Assembly: GCA_012727625.1 (NCBI GenBank)
Contig: JAAYGP010000387.1
Coordinates: 1 to 7,667, forward strand
Origin: Clostridiaceae bacterium
GTDB taxonomy: Bacteria; Bacillota; Clostridia; DSM-8532
Direction: 5' to 3'
Length of the DNA: 7,667 nt
Part shown: positions 1-7,243 of the stretch, one piece after another
Layout: every line of letters begins with the position of its first letter
Position numbering within the stretch: the first letter of the stretch is position 1
Notes under the pieces: generated by a model
Databases searched by the model: none
What the model was told of the DNA's origin: nothing
The model's input: only the letters and a program-made list of their open reading frames with translations
Position numbers and translations under genes: made by a program

Positions 1-979
1 CCATTATCGACTGGAGCACGCCCGTAATTTCGGGAGGTATTTTTGTGTATATCTGCATATTAAGCGAACCAACCTGCAAAGCTGAGAAACTGAAAGCAAT
101 ACCCAGGATGGCCAGCGGCATATTCCCTCCTATCAATGAAATCAAAAGCCCCACATTTCCGTAACCCGGAGAAAACCCGGCAATAAAGGTTGTATTAAGG
201 CCAAGAACCAAAAGACCACCCGCAAGACCTGCAAAAGCGCCGCCGATAAACATGGACCACACTTTTATTCTGTCAATCCTGACTCCTCCCTGTTTTGAAA
301 ACACGCTGTTTTTTCCTGTTAACTGAAACTCATATCCGACTATGCTGTAACGCCTTATAATCTCCATTACTGCAACAACTACTACAGATATCAGGAACGT
401 ATATGAAAGATCCAGGTTTCCTATGGTTTTCAATTCGTAGTTCTTTGGTATATATGCCATCCGGGGCCAGGTTGAGCCTTTTTCACGCAAAGGGAAGTTG
501 ACCATATACATGGTAAAAAGATCGATCAGATAATTTCCCATAAGCGTTGTAACAACTTCGTTGACTCCCCAGCGAACTTTGAACCACGCCGGCCATAACG
601 CCCAAAGACCGCCGCAAAGGGCAGCGAACATAAGCACCAGCAGTATATTCAAAACCTGAGTTCCCGTATTTACGGATGTGGCAAAACACGCCGCCATAAA
701 ACCACCAAGCACAAGCTGGCCTTCCCCGCCGACATTCCACATGCCCGCCCATGCAGGAATGCTGGCCGCCAAAGCGGCAAGAACATATATAAACAGCTTG
801 TTAAAGGTGGAGAACAGGGAATATGTACTACCCAAAAAACCCTGGCCAATATAGAAAAAAACGCTGAAAGGGTTTTCCCGTCCAAAAAGGATAATCAGGC
901 TCCATCCTGCAATTATTAACAACATGGTTAAAAACCATCCTGAGGGCATGAGCTTTTGCAGTGCGATTCTATTCTTCAT
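1..979 (-). CDS. ABC transporter permease, nucleoside/simple-sugar type (YufP/BmpC-like), 3' end cut by window edge
   Basis: Integral membrane permease of a BMP-type (nucleoside or simple sugar) importer. I translated the minus strand from the ATG at 979. The frame stays open for 326 codons to the window edge, so the C-terminus, probably a few dozen residues, is missing. The protein is very hydrophobic. Segments near residues 14-32, 61-80, 85-103, 108-130, 190-208, 240-262 and 275-300 look membrane-spanning. The stretch AGMWNVGGEGQLVLGG (78-93) matches the family hallmark 'aGlfNIGaEGQ', and GVNEVVTTLMGNYL (138-151) matches the conserved 'GvNEVitTiMlNy' loop that contacts the ATPase. The start overlaps the end of the ATPase gene by 11 nt (ATGAAGAATAG), suggesting translational coupling; a GGGGGTGAAGG stretch precedes it. 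Such operons usually carry a second permease, which would lie beyond position 1. Family assignment is firm; substrate is not. Confidence 0.9.
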   Translation of the reverse strand, partial: MKNRIALQKLMPSGWFLTMLLIIAGWSLIILFGRENPFSVFFYIGQGFLGSTYSLFSTFNKLFIYVLAALAASIPAWAGMWNVGGEGQLVLGGFMAACFATSVNTGTQVLNILLVLMFAALCGGLWALWPAWFKVRWGVNEVVTTLMGNYLIDLFTMYMVNFPLREKGSTWPRMAYIPKNYELKTIGNLDLSYTFLISVVVVAVMEIIRRYSIVGYEFQLTGKNSVFSKQGGVRIDRIKVWSMFIGGAFAGLAGGLLVLGLNTTFIAGFSPGYGNVGLLISLIGGNMPLAILGIAFSFSALQVGSLNMQIYTKIPPEITGVLQSIM

Positions 980-2507
980 AGCCCTTCACCCCCGTCATAC
1001 AGTATCCTATCTCTTTTTCGTCATAACCGTTCACAGCTGAAAACTCACCCGCAATTTTACCCCGGTATAATACCAGAATTCTTTCCGAAAGATTCATCAG
1101 TTCATCCAGATCTTCACTTATAATGAGAAATGCAGTCCCTTTTTCGCTTAACTCCTTTATTTTCTGATGAATATACGCCTGAGCGCCAAAATCCAGACCA
1201 ACAGTAGGTTGGGCAAGAATCAGAAAAGGCGGGTTCTTAATCATTTCCCTTCCGATGATAAGCTTCTGCATATTACCGCCCGAAAGGTTCTGCACAGAAT
1301 CATAAGGGCTATTCATCCCCTCCACCCTGTATTTCTCAACAATATCCTCAGTAAATTTTCTGGAACTTTCCCGGTCAAGAAAATATTTCCTCTTACGTAA
1401 AAAAGAATCCTTATGATATCCCATAATTGCGTTTTCATTCATGCCCGCGTCAAGAGCAAGGCCTTTTTTAATCCGGTCGTCCGGCACATAGTGTACCCCA
1501 AGTTTTCGTCTTTGGTATGTACTGTGATGATTTATTAACTGCCCTTTATAATAAATTTCACCTTCAATTTTATCCTGCAGGCCGATTATCGAATCAGCAA
1601 GTTCAACCTGTCCGTTTCCTTCCACACCTGCAATGCCGAGTATTTCTCCCTCACGTATTGAAAAGCTGATATTCTCAAGTCTCGCTGACTTGTCCCTGAC
1701 AGTAAGGTTCAAAATCTTTAAAACTTCAGATTCCGATTGGGCAAAGGGTTTTTGTTGTGGAGACTTTTTTTTGAACTCTTTTCCAATCATGAGGCTTGAG
1801 ATTTCCTGAATGGTGGTTTCTTCGGTTTTAAGCGTCTTTGTTGTTTCACCATGCCTCATTACAGTAATGCGGTCCGAGATTTCAAATATCTCCTTTAACC
1901 TGTGTGATATATATATAATGGTACAACCTTGTTCTCTGAGATCTTTCAAAAACGCCAGGAAATTCGAAACCTCATTTGGAGCCAAAACTGATGTAGGCTC
2001 ATCAAGAATAAGAATTTCCGCGCCTTTGAACAATGCTTTGATAATTTCGATTTTCTGCTGTATTCCAATTGAAAGCATTTCAGTCTTATCATTAAGATTA
2101 AGGTTAACTTTGATCTTTCTGCAAATGTCCTTAACTGCAGCTTCGGCCTTGTTGTAATCCACACGCCAGCCACTCTTAATATAATCCTGCTCTTTCCCGA
2201 GAATAATGTTTTCCAGAACATTAAACTCAGGAACAAGCTTAAAATGCTGATGAACCATACCAATACCGGATTTTATCGCGTCTTCCGGGTGTGATATGTT
2301 TTTCTTCTCACCTTTTATATATATTTCACCACTGTCAGGACGAACAATACCATATAGTACGTTCATTAACGTAGTCTTTCCCGCGGCGTTCTCGCCGACT
2401 ATGGAATGTATTTCTCCTTGTTTCAGCATAAGGTTTGCGTTTTTCAGGGCCCGTATATTATTGGGAAATGTTTTGCTTATGCCTTTCATTTCAACTATGC
2501 AGTTCAT
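969..2507 (-). CDS. ABC transporter ATP-binding protein with two cassettes (YufO-like, nucleoside/simple-sugar importer)
   Basis: Cytoplasmic ATPase of 512 residues with two fused nucleotide-binding domains, the normal architecture and length for RbsA/MglA/YufO proteins. The first cassette has Walker A GENAAGKT (38-45), a Q-loop in MVHQHFKLVPEFNVLENI (Q87), signature LSIGIQQKIEI (145-155), Walker B ILILDEPTS (165-173) and a switch His in IYISHRL (H202). The second has the degenerate Walker A GVEGNGQVEL (294-303) usual in this family, signature LSGGNMQKLIIGREM (408-422), Walker-B-like LILAQPTVGLDFGAQ (429-443), and Glu at the switch position (ISEDLDEL), also family-typical, so only the first site is likely to hydrolyse ATP efficiently. 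The HQHFxLVPxFxVxEN block is characteristic of the nucleoside-type YufO group rather than RbsA. GGGAGG lies 8 nt upstream of the ATG. The gene ends in TAG and overlaps the permease by 11 nt. One Walker A glycine is replaced by Ala (A41). Confidence 0.95.
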   Translation of the reverse strand: MNCIVEMKGISKTFPNNIRALKNANLMLKQGEIHSIVGENAAGKTTLMNVLYGIVRPDSGEIYIKGEKKNISHPEDAIKSGIGMVHQHFKLVPEFNVLENIILGKEQDYIKSGWRVDYNKAEAAVKDICRKIKVNLNLNDKTEMLSIGIQQKIEIIKALFKGAEILILDEPTSVLAPNEVSNFLAFLKDLREQGCTIIYISHRLKEIFEISDRITVMRHGETTKTLKTEETTIQEISSLMIGKEFKKKSPQQKPFAQSESEVLKILNLTVRDKSARLENISFSIREGEILGIAGVEGNGQVELADSIIGLQDKIEGEIYYKGQLINHHSTYQRRKLGVHYVPDDRIKKGLALDAGMNENAIMGYHKDSFLRKRKYFLDRESSRKFTEDIVEKYRVEGMNSPYDSVQNLSGGNMQKLIIGREMIKNPPFLILAQPTVGLDFGAQAYIHQKIKELSEKGTAFLIISEDLDELMNLSERILVLYRGKIAGEFSAVNGYDEKEIGYCMTGVKGYEE

Positions 2508-2515
2508 GAAAAAAG

Positions 2516-2521
2516 CCTCCC
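2516..2521 (-). promoter_or_regulatory. Ribosome binding site of the ABC ATPase gene
   Basis: Minus-strand GGGAGG sits 8 nt before the ATG at 2507. It shows that the ATPase starts translation independently after the 129-nt gap behind the binding-protein gene, rather than by coupling. Confidence 0.8.
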
Positions 2522-2596
2522 AGGTTTTTAAAACTCTACCGGTATAACTGATGAGTACCGTGTCGACTTGCGCAATGTGTCAAACCCATTTTTACA

Positions 2597-2625
2597 ACAC
2601 TCTCCCGGCGAATCCGGGAGAGTGT
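2597..2625 (-). other. Perfect 12-bp stem-loop between binding-protein and ATPase genes (mRNA hairpin)
   Basis: The arms acactctcccgg (2597-2608) and ccgggagagtgt (2614-2625) are exact reverse complements around a 5-nt loop (cgaat). The hairpin begins 11 nt after the stop codon of the binding-protein gene. On the minus strand the stem is followed by TGTAAAAATGGG, with no U-tract, and no T-run follows it on the plus strand either, so it does not look like a standard intrinsic terminator. Its position is that of the stabilising or processing hairpins in other ABC operons, which hold 3'-to-5' exonucleases behind the receptor message and raise receptor level above ATPase and permease. That role is inferred. 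The rest of the 129-nt gap (2508-2636) shows only the ATPase ribosome site and a weak promoter-like stretch. Confidence 0.75.
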
Positions 2626-2636
2626 ATCTGAGTTGA

Positions 2637-3646
2637 TTATTCGTATGTGTCCACTTCAATTTCTCCGTTTACAATTTTTTGTTCTATTTCATCAATCCTG
2701 TCCTTAATCGCCTGGGGAACTATCTGGTCATAATATTCATTACGGGCAAGCCCTATACCATTATTGGCAACGCTGAATGTGTAAACATCCTCAATGGCTT
2801 CTCCTTTGTGAATGCTTTCTACAATGGTGTATACGGCGGTATCAACACGTTTAAGCATACTGGATACTATGTAGCCCGGATGCAGATAACCCTGGTCCGT
2901 ATCAACACCAATTGCATAAAAGTTATATTCCTTCGCAGCTTCCAGTATGCCAAGACCGGTTGGGCCGGCAGCCTGGAAAATGACATCAGCTCCGCTTTGG
3001 ATAGTCATGTAGGCAGTTTCTTTACCCTTAGCCGGGTCATAGTGATCTCCCGCATACCTTGCTATAACTTCCACCGTGGAGTCCGTGTATCTGACGCCAT
3101 GCTCGAATCCGGCCTGATAGTCCCTGATGACCGGCATGTCCGCTCCGCCTACAAAACCAACTTTTTTTTCAGCGTTAATTTTATCAATGGAGGTTTCCTG
3201 TGTCAGAAGAGCGGCAAGAGCACCTGCCAGAAACGCGCCTTCATTTTGCTTGAATACGGCGGATTTTACATTTTCCATTTGGGTAATGCCATCGACATAA
3301 ATATATGTCCTGTCCGGTTATTTTCCTTGACCTCTTCCAGCTCCTTATCAAAGAAGTATCCCGGAACAATGAAAATGACATCATATTCGGAAGCGGCAGC
3401 TCTTAAGTTATCCAAAAACATGGATGTATCGGCGTGACATTCAAACACTTTAAACTCAATTCCAAACTCCTCACTGGCCTTTTTGATGCCTTCATAGGCC
3501 ATGTCTACAAAACCTCTGTCCCCGATGGCATCATTGGTGACAATAGCGTATTTTTTATCACCACCTGATTTACCCGTTGGTGTTGCACATGAGGCAAACA
3601 TCATAACAGCGACAGCAATAACTAACAATAAAGAAATTTTCTTCAT
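2637..3646 (-). pseudogene. BMP/PnrA-family solute-binding lipoprotein, split by a single-base frameshift
   Basis: Receptor lipoprotein for the adjacent importer; BMP-family members such as PnrA bind purine nucleosides. Translation starts at 3646 with AAGGAG 8 nt upstream. Residues 1-20 form a lipoprotein signal (KK, hydrophobic core, FASC lipobox, C20). The N-terminal lobe reads YAIVTNDAIGDRGFVDMAYEG (33-53, family 'DksFNd..yeG' region) to VKENN (110). There the frame breaks: it runs 16 more residues to a TAA at 3266-3268, while the expected continuation PDRTYIYVDGITQ lies in the -1 frame and leads into the C-terminal half, including GADVIFQAAGPTGLGILEAA and YAIGVDTDQGYLHPG, ending at 2637. 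Adding one C near 3316 (AAC-CCG) restores a 336-residue protein, normal for the family. The second half has an ATG at 3278 but no ribosome site. Either a real recent mutation or a sequencing error; without the receptor the importer should not work. Confidence 0.9.
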
Positions 3647-3654
3647 ATTCTTCT

Positions 3655-3660
3655 CTCCTT
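3655..3660 (-). promoter_or_regulatory. Ribosome binding site of the binding-protein gene
   Basis: Minus-strand AAGGAG stands 8 nt before the ATG at 3646, among the strongest sites in the window. This fits the need for abundant receptor and fixes the start directly before the lipoprotein signal peptide. Confidence 0.85.
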
Positions 3661-3718
3661 ACATAGCAAAATGTAATTTTTTCAGGAAAGCCTGCTTTAT
3701 ATGTCCTCATGAAGTAAA

Positions 3719-4672
3719 TTAAGTGCTTTTTTTAGTCTCCAAAATCATGCATTCAATATCAATGTCGCCTGGAAGTGCCTGAGTTGTGCCATATTTAGTA
3801 ACGACGTGGCTTGCAAACAAGTTGGCAAAGATGCCTGTTTCTTCAGCGGAAAAGCCGGAAACAGTGCCATAGATGACAGCTGCGTTGAACGCGTCACCAG
3901 CTCCACTGGTATCAACCACCTTAACCTTATTTGCCGGAAATGTTATTGAACTGTTTTTAGTATAATATGCGCATCCTTTTCCGCCGAGCTTGACCCAAAT
4001 AGATGAGACACCACTGGAAAGAACCGATAATGCCGACTCATGCACATTCTGTTTTTCCCCGAGAAGTTCAAGCTCTTTTTCGTTTGGAAGCAAAACATCA
4101 ATATAGGAGTATATTCTTTCAAATGCGCCTTTCACATCATCGTCAATTTCCCATGTGGGAACACGTATATTTGGATCAAGAAATACTATCCCTCCTTTTT
4201 CCCTGAGATGGCGTGCCATCATAATTGCGGTCTCTCTGCTGGGGCCTTTTTCAACCAGATTAACCCCGGATATGAACAGCACATTGCTCTGTCGCAGAAG
4301 ATTTGTGTCATATTCCTTAATATGCAAATCGGCAGCGTTTCCGCGAACAGATATCCACCTTTTTTCCCCGTCGGGAGCAACAAGACCAACTACAAGTCCT
4401 GTCGGGAAATCAGACTCATTGATATAATCGGTATCCAAACCCTGGGTCTTTAAAAAATTCAACAGAAGTGAGCCAAAAATATCCCTGCCCACCTGGCTAA
4501 TCATTACAGGTTTAAGTCTCAGCCGGTTCATTGCGACAACAGTGTTTAACCCGGAGCCGCCCATATTAATGATATACTCAGAGCTGATTGTGCAGCCCCC
4601 CTCAACAGGTATTTCATTGATGGGAATCAGTATGTCCACATTACAGTCTCCAAAACACAAAATTTTATCCAT
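3719..4672 (-). CDS. PfkB/ribokinase-family carbohydrate or nucleoside kinase
   Basis: Cytoplasmic ATP-dependent kinase, predicted to phosphorylate a sugar or nucleoside hydroxymethyl group. From the ATG at 4672 it is 317 residues, usual for the family. CFGDCNVDILIPINEIP opens the Rossmann-like fold; MGGSGLNTVVAMNRL (37-51) is the N-terminal PfkB signature with the substrate-binding GG; LDPNIRVPTW (165-174) matches the 'DPNxR' strand of ribokinase-like enzymes; LLPNEKELELL (194-204) and VKLGGKGCAYY (227-237) are typical; DTSGAGDAFNAA (254-265) is the second signature with catalytic base D260. A longer reading from TTG at 4711 would overlap the upstream gene by 29 nt and has no ribosome site, so I prefer 4672. 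It starts 10 nt after the intact BtpA gene, implying coupling. Its place beside a nucleoside-type importer suggests a nucleoside or ribose-like substrate, which the sequence cannot settle. Confidence 0.93.
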   Translation of the reverse strand: MDKILCFGDCNVDILIPINEIPVEGGCTISSEYIINMGGSGLNTVVAMNRLRLKPVMISQVGRDIFGSLLLNFLKTQGLDTDYINESDFPTGLVVGLVAPDGEKRWISVRGNAADLHIKEYDTNLLRQSNVLFISGVNLVEKGPSRETAIMMARHLREKGGIVFLDPNIRVPTWEIDDDVKGAFERIYSYIDVLLPNEKELELLGEKQNVHESALSVLSSGVSSIWVKLGGKGCAYYTKNSSITFPANKVKVVDTSGAGDAFNAAVIYGTVSGFSAEETGIFANLFASHVVTKYGTTQALPGDIDIECMILETKKST

Positions 4673-4680
4673 AACATGAA

Positions 4681-4684
4681 CCTC
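4681..4684 (-). promoter_or_regulatory. Ribosome binding site deciding the kinase start
   Basis: Minus-strand GAGG (in AAAAATGAGG) lies 8 nt before the ATG at 4672 and shares bases with the TGA stop of the preceding BtpA gene at 4683-4685. Ribosomes finishing that gene are therefore placed to start the kinase. This favours 4672 over the upstream TTG at 4711. Confidence 0.7.
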
Positions 4685-5507
4685 ATTTTTGTTTTTTTCT
4701 GATTTTTTCAACTACATTCATAAATTCCTTAACCCTGTTTACATCAACTTCATTTGTCGATATTCCGTCACATTTCAATGAACTGCCGCAAATTGCTCCA
4801 TCGGCATATTCAAAAAACTCTTCAACACTCTTTGCATTAATTCCGCTGCCGATATACACAGGAAATTCAGGAAGCACCTTCTTGACTCTTTTGACTTCTT
4901 CAATATTGGTAGGCATTCCCGTATGTTTTCCGCTGATTATTATTGCGTCCGCCAAAAAATATGCCGCGTCATATGCTGCTTCTTCAATGGGTCTTACACC
5001 TAAGGGAGCCGAATGCTTGATATGCACGTCCGCAAGAATTTTTACTGATGGATCTAAAAACTTTCTGTACCTTAGAATTGCATGGGGAAGACGGGTTACA
5101 AGTCCCGATACGTCAACTGAGGCTTCCGTAAAGAATGTAGCCCTTATGTACTGCGCCCCTACGCAGTGAGCGACTGCTATGGACGCCTCAGGATCCGCCA
5201 GGAGGCAAATACCCATGGGAATCTTCGGAAACCTTTTCCGGACCTCGTGGGCAACAATTGTCAGGGCTGAAATGGTCTCCGGCGGGGCGTCATTCGGAAA
5301 ATATGAGGGATCGTTGTAGTTTTCCACCTGAAGCGCATTAACCCCACCATCAACGAGAGCCTGAGCATCCTTTAAAGCCACGTCAATCACCTTGCCCAAA
5401 CCCTTTCCGTCATAAATCGGTGAGCCTGGAAGTGGCTTTAAGTGCAGCATTCCTATAATGGGTTTTGTCGTTCCAAAAAGCATGTTCATTTCCTGAATTT
5501 TATTCAC
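4683..5507 (-). CDS. BtpA-family TIM-barrel protein, intact copy
   Basis: A 274-residue protein of the BtpA family (named for a cyanobacterial photosystem I biogenesis factor; E. coli SgcQ, in a carbohydrate operon, is a relative). Family motifs in order: PIIGMLHLKPLPGSPIYDG (16-34), GGVNALQVENYND (54-66), PPETISALT (75-83), LRYRKFLDPSVKILADVHIKHSAPL (145-169), RPIEEAA (172-178), DAIIISGKHTG (187-197), VYIGSGIN (217-224) and GAICGSSLKCDG (237-248). The DVHIKH block and the GSG and GSSLK strand ends look like active-site and phosphate-binding features of a ribulose-phosphate-type barrel; this is inference. The start is GTG at 5507 with AGGAGAG 7 nt upstream. The loop ENYNDPSYFPND differs from the more usual 'ENFGDxPF'. 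With a kinase 10 nt downstream and an importer beyond it, an enzymatic role on a phosphorylated metabolite is more likely than a photosynthetic one. Automatic annotation may call it 'membrane biogenesis protein'. Confidence 0.88.
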   Translation of the reverse strand: MNKIQEMNMLFGTTKPIIGMLHLKPLPGSPIYDGKGLGKVIDVALKDAQALVDGGVNALQVENYNDPSYFPNDAPPETISALTIVAHEVRKRFPKIPMGICLLADPEASIAVAHCVGAQYIRATFFTEASVDVSGLVTRLPHAILRYRKFLDPSVKILADVHIKHSAPLGVRPIEEAAYDAAYFLADAIIISGKHTGMPTNIEEVKRVKKVLPEFPVYIGSGINAKSVEEFFEYADGAICGSSLKCDGISTNEVDVNRVKEFMNVVEKIRKKQK

Positions 5508-5514
5508 ATGAAAT

Positions 5515-5521
5515 CTCTCCT
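5515..5521 (-). promoter_or_regulatory. Ribosome binding site deciding the GTG start of the intact BtpA gene
   Basis: Minus-strand AGGAGAG stands 7 nt before GTG at 5507. The next in-frame ATG, at 5489, has only a weak CAGGAA before it. An ATG at 5509 is out of frame. Confidence 0.65.
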
Positions 5522-5578
5522 CACACTATGGTTTTTGTAATGATAAGCTGGATTATTTCCGGTTTCAAACCTCACCGA

Positions 5579-6415
5579 TTATTCAAAAAGAACCGGATAG
5601 TTTTCAGATTTTTTTCTTAACTCTTTCATTTTTTTCATAAAATTACGCACTCGTTCCGGGTCCGGACCTGCTTCAACCTTTCCGGCATAGTTAAGACCCG
5701 TTGCTATAATTATTGCATCAACCATCGATATGTAGTTTTCCACATTTTCCTCATTAACGCCACTTCCTACCACAAGGGGCACCTCCGGCAGCGCTTCTCT
5801 CACCCGTCTGATGTCATCCGGGTCGGTGTTCCCCCCTGTCTTGCGGCCCGTTATTATTATTGCGTCTGCCAGGCCCCTGTGGAAGGAATCTTCCGCCGCG
5901 TATTCAATTGGTCTTTGCATTAACGGATAACTATGTTTTATATGAACATCGGCAAAGATTTTCACATTTGCGTCAAGAAATTTTCTGTAGCGCAGGGTTG
6001 CCGCGGCGATGCTTTCCATAGTGCCCGCGTCAACCACAGAAGTTTCAGTATAGTATGGTACTCTCACAAAAGCACCTTGTACCGCTTTGGCTATGGCTAT
6101 ACTTGATATCGCGTCACTTTGCAGAACGCAAAGACCGATTGGAACATCAACTTCGTCTTTTATATCCTTGCTGATATACGTCATGGCAGCCACAGTTTCC
6201 GGACCTACTGTTTTCTGAAACAACTAGTCACCGAAGTTTTCAATGATCAGTCCGTTAACTCCGTTATCCGCCATTACTTTCGCATCCGAAACCGCTTTCT
6301 CAGAGATTTCCCGCACGGAAGCGCCATCATACAGGGGAGCTCCGGGCAGCGGCCTGAGATGTATCACACCTATTACCGGAACCTTTACTCCAAACATTTT
6401 TTCAAACACTTTCAT
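5579..6415 (-). pseudogene. BtpA-family TIM-barrel protein, second copy, interrupted by in-frame TAG
   Basis: Paralogue of the neighbouring intact BtpA gene. From the ATG at 6415 (AAGGA 9 nt upstream) it reads KVPVIGVIHLRPLPGAPLYDG, then GVNGLIIENFGD to codon 63. Codon 64 is TAG (6224-6226). The same frame continues for 214 codons with all expected motifs: VGPETVAAMT, LRYRKFLDANVKIFADVHIKHS, RPIEYAAEDS, LADAIIITGRKTG and LVVGSGVN. The region is also one residue shorter than in relatives (D-*-L-F-Q-K). Read through, it would be 278 residues, normal for the family. The codon after TAG is TTG, but without a ribosome site and without the first barrel strands a restart product would be unlikely to fold. 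ATPase and regulator genes here end in TAG, so TAG is an ordinary stop in this organism. A longer start at 6448 has no ribosome site. The last strand reads ATGLNYAG in place of the family 'GTxLKxDG'. Confidence 0.88.
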
Positions 6416-6424
6416 ATATATCAG

Positions 6425-6429
6425 TCCTT
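6425..6429 (-). promoter_or_regulatory. Ribosome binding site deciding the start of the interrupted BtpA gene
   Basis: Minus-strand GGAGAAAGGA ends 9 nt before the ATG at 6415, while the in-frame ATG at 6448 has no purine-rich site before it. The shorter reading also begins like other family members, with MKVFEKMFG. Confidence 0.65.
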
Positions 6430-6489
6430 TCTCCAGAAATGGAACCATTGAAAACAGTTTAACCTAAGCCCTGCAAATTTTCGGCAAAA

Positions 6490-7230
6490 CTAATACTTGC
6501 TGAGCTGAACCTCGCATTTGTATTTATCCGGCATAAAGTATACCTTAACGTACTCAAAGGGCATTTCCTTTAAATCCTTTCTTATAAAGGTAACCCTGTT
6601 CATAAGCAACAGTGGTGAACCTATCTGTCTGTTGATTATTTTTGATATGTCCGGAGGAGTAGCTGTCGCTTCCAGTGTTTGAATAGCTCTTACAATTTCA
6701 CAGTTCAATTCATTTTCTATAGCCTCGTAAATTGAAAGAACGCTTAAATCCATCTGTTCAATTTCCGGAACCCTGTTTATGGAAAAATACGAATAGTTCA
6801 ATGAGTATATTTCATCATCAATAAACCTTAAGCGTACTCCCTGTAAAACCCTTTCCCCTTCTTCAATATTCAATGCTTCTGCCACTTCATAATCAGCAGG
6901 AATTATACTTCTGGAAATCAGCTTTGCCCCCGGTCGGTGGCCAATTGACAAAATATCTTTTGTAAAGCTTTGAAGCTTTGCCATTGGCTGCTTAATGTAA
7001 TTAGATGATACAAATGACCCTTTTCCCCTTATCTTATAAATGTAGTTTTCTGCTTCAAGCTCCTGCAATGCCTGCCTTACAGGCGCCTTGCTGATATTAT
7101 ACATTCTGCAGAATTCATCTTCTGTTGGAATTTGCTGGTTTTCCTTTAATTCACCGCTTTTGATTTTTGAAATTATCACTTGCTTTAACTGATAGTAAAT
7201 GGGAATATGCCCGCCCTTTGATATATGCAA
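6490..7230 (-). CDS. GntR-family (HutC subfamily) transcriptional regulator with UTRA effector domain
   Basis: DNA-binding regulator, first gene of the operon and probably its local, autoregulating repressor. From the TTG at 7230 it has 246 residues, typical of HutC-type proteins. The winged helix-turn-helix spans about residues 9-75: IPIYYQLKQVIISKIKSGEL, then IPTEDEFCRMYNISKAPVRQAL (34-55) as the helix-turn-helix, and the wing IRGKGSFVSS (67-76). The UTRA ligand domain follows (about 85-240), starting LQSFTKDILSIGHRPGAKL and ending FEYVKVYFMPDKYKCEV. Relatives sense sugar phosphates or similar small molecules, so the effector may be the kinase product; that is inference. The frame stays open upstream to an ATG at 7317, but that ATG lacks a ribosome site and the extra 29 residues (Lys/Arg-rich) fit no family feature, whereas TTG 7230 has GGAGGTG 6 nt before it. 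Stop is TAG. Confidence 0.92.
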   Translation of the reverse strand: MHISKGGHIPIYYQLKQVIISKIKSGELKENQQIPTEDEFCRMYNISKAPVRQALQELEAENYIYKIRGKGSFVSSNYIKQPMAKLQSFTKDILSIGHRPGAKLISRSIIPADYEVAEALNIEEGERVLQGVRLRFIDDEIYSLNYSYFSINRVPEIEQMDLSVLSIYEAIENELNCEIVRAIQTLEATATPPDISKIINRQIGSPLLLMNRVTFIRKDLKEMPFEYVKVYFMPDKYKCEVQLSKY

Positions 7231-7236
7231 CCTATA

Positions 7237-7243
7237 CACCTCC
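7237..7243 (-). promoter_or_regulatory. Ribosome binding site deciding a TTG start for the regulator
   Basis: Minus-strand GGAGGTG sits 6 nt before TTG at 7230, a near-perfect anti-16S match. A GTG at 7239 lies inside this site and so is not a plausible start. The rare TTG codon would keep regulator synthesis low. Confidence 0.75.

Noticed and set aside
483..885. Short minus-strand open frames in another phase over the permease
   Set aside because: The main frame gives a convincing permease with conserved motifs; these are out-of-phase shadows.
2554..2583. Possible internal promoter before the ATPase (exact TTGACA at 2578-2583, minus strand)
   Set aside because: At 17-18 nt spacing the -10 region is CGGTAC/GGTACT, a poor match; the better TATACC lies much too far downstream.
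2594..2630. Rho-independent terminator after the receptor gene
   Set aside because: The stem is strong but neither strand has a T-run after it, and the downstream ATPase and permease need readthrough.
3266..3346. Programmed -1 frameshift in the receptor gene
   Set aside because: No canonical X-XXY-YYZ heptamer, the switch would have to occur at exactly one codon because TAA closes the other frame, and such recoding is not known for BMP receptors.
2679..3437. 252-codon open frame on the plus strand
   Set aside because: It lies antisense to the receptor gene, has no family motifs or plausible ribosome site, and its product looks like a reverse-frame shadow.
4003..4453. Plus-strand open frames opposite the kinase
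   Set aside because: Antisense to a well-supported PfkB gene, Cys/His/Phe-rich, with no recognisable domain.
5521..5578. GGTTT-G-AAACC near-palindrome between the two BtpA genes
   Set aside because: A one-base loop cannot form this hairpin, and no terminator or promoter elements accompany it.
6221..6229. Pyrrolysine or general TAG recoding in the BtpA gene
   Set aside because: Two adjacent genes use TAG as their normal stop, no pyl genes are in view, and relatives have no special residue there that I know of.
6960..6985. Repeated AAGCTTTG motif inside the regulator gene
   Set aside because: Two short copies within coding sequence (KLQSFTK region) are explained by codon choice; no wider repeat structure.
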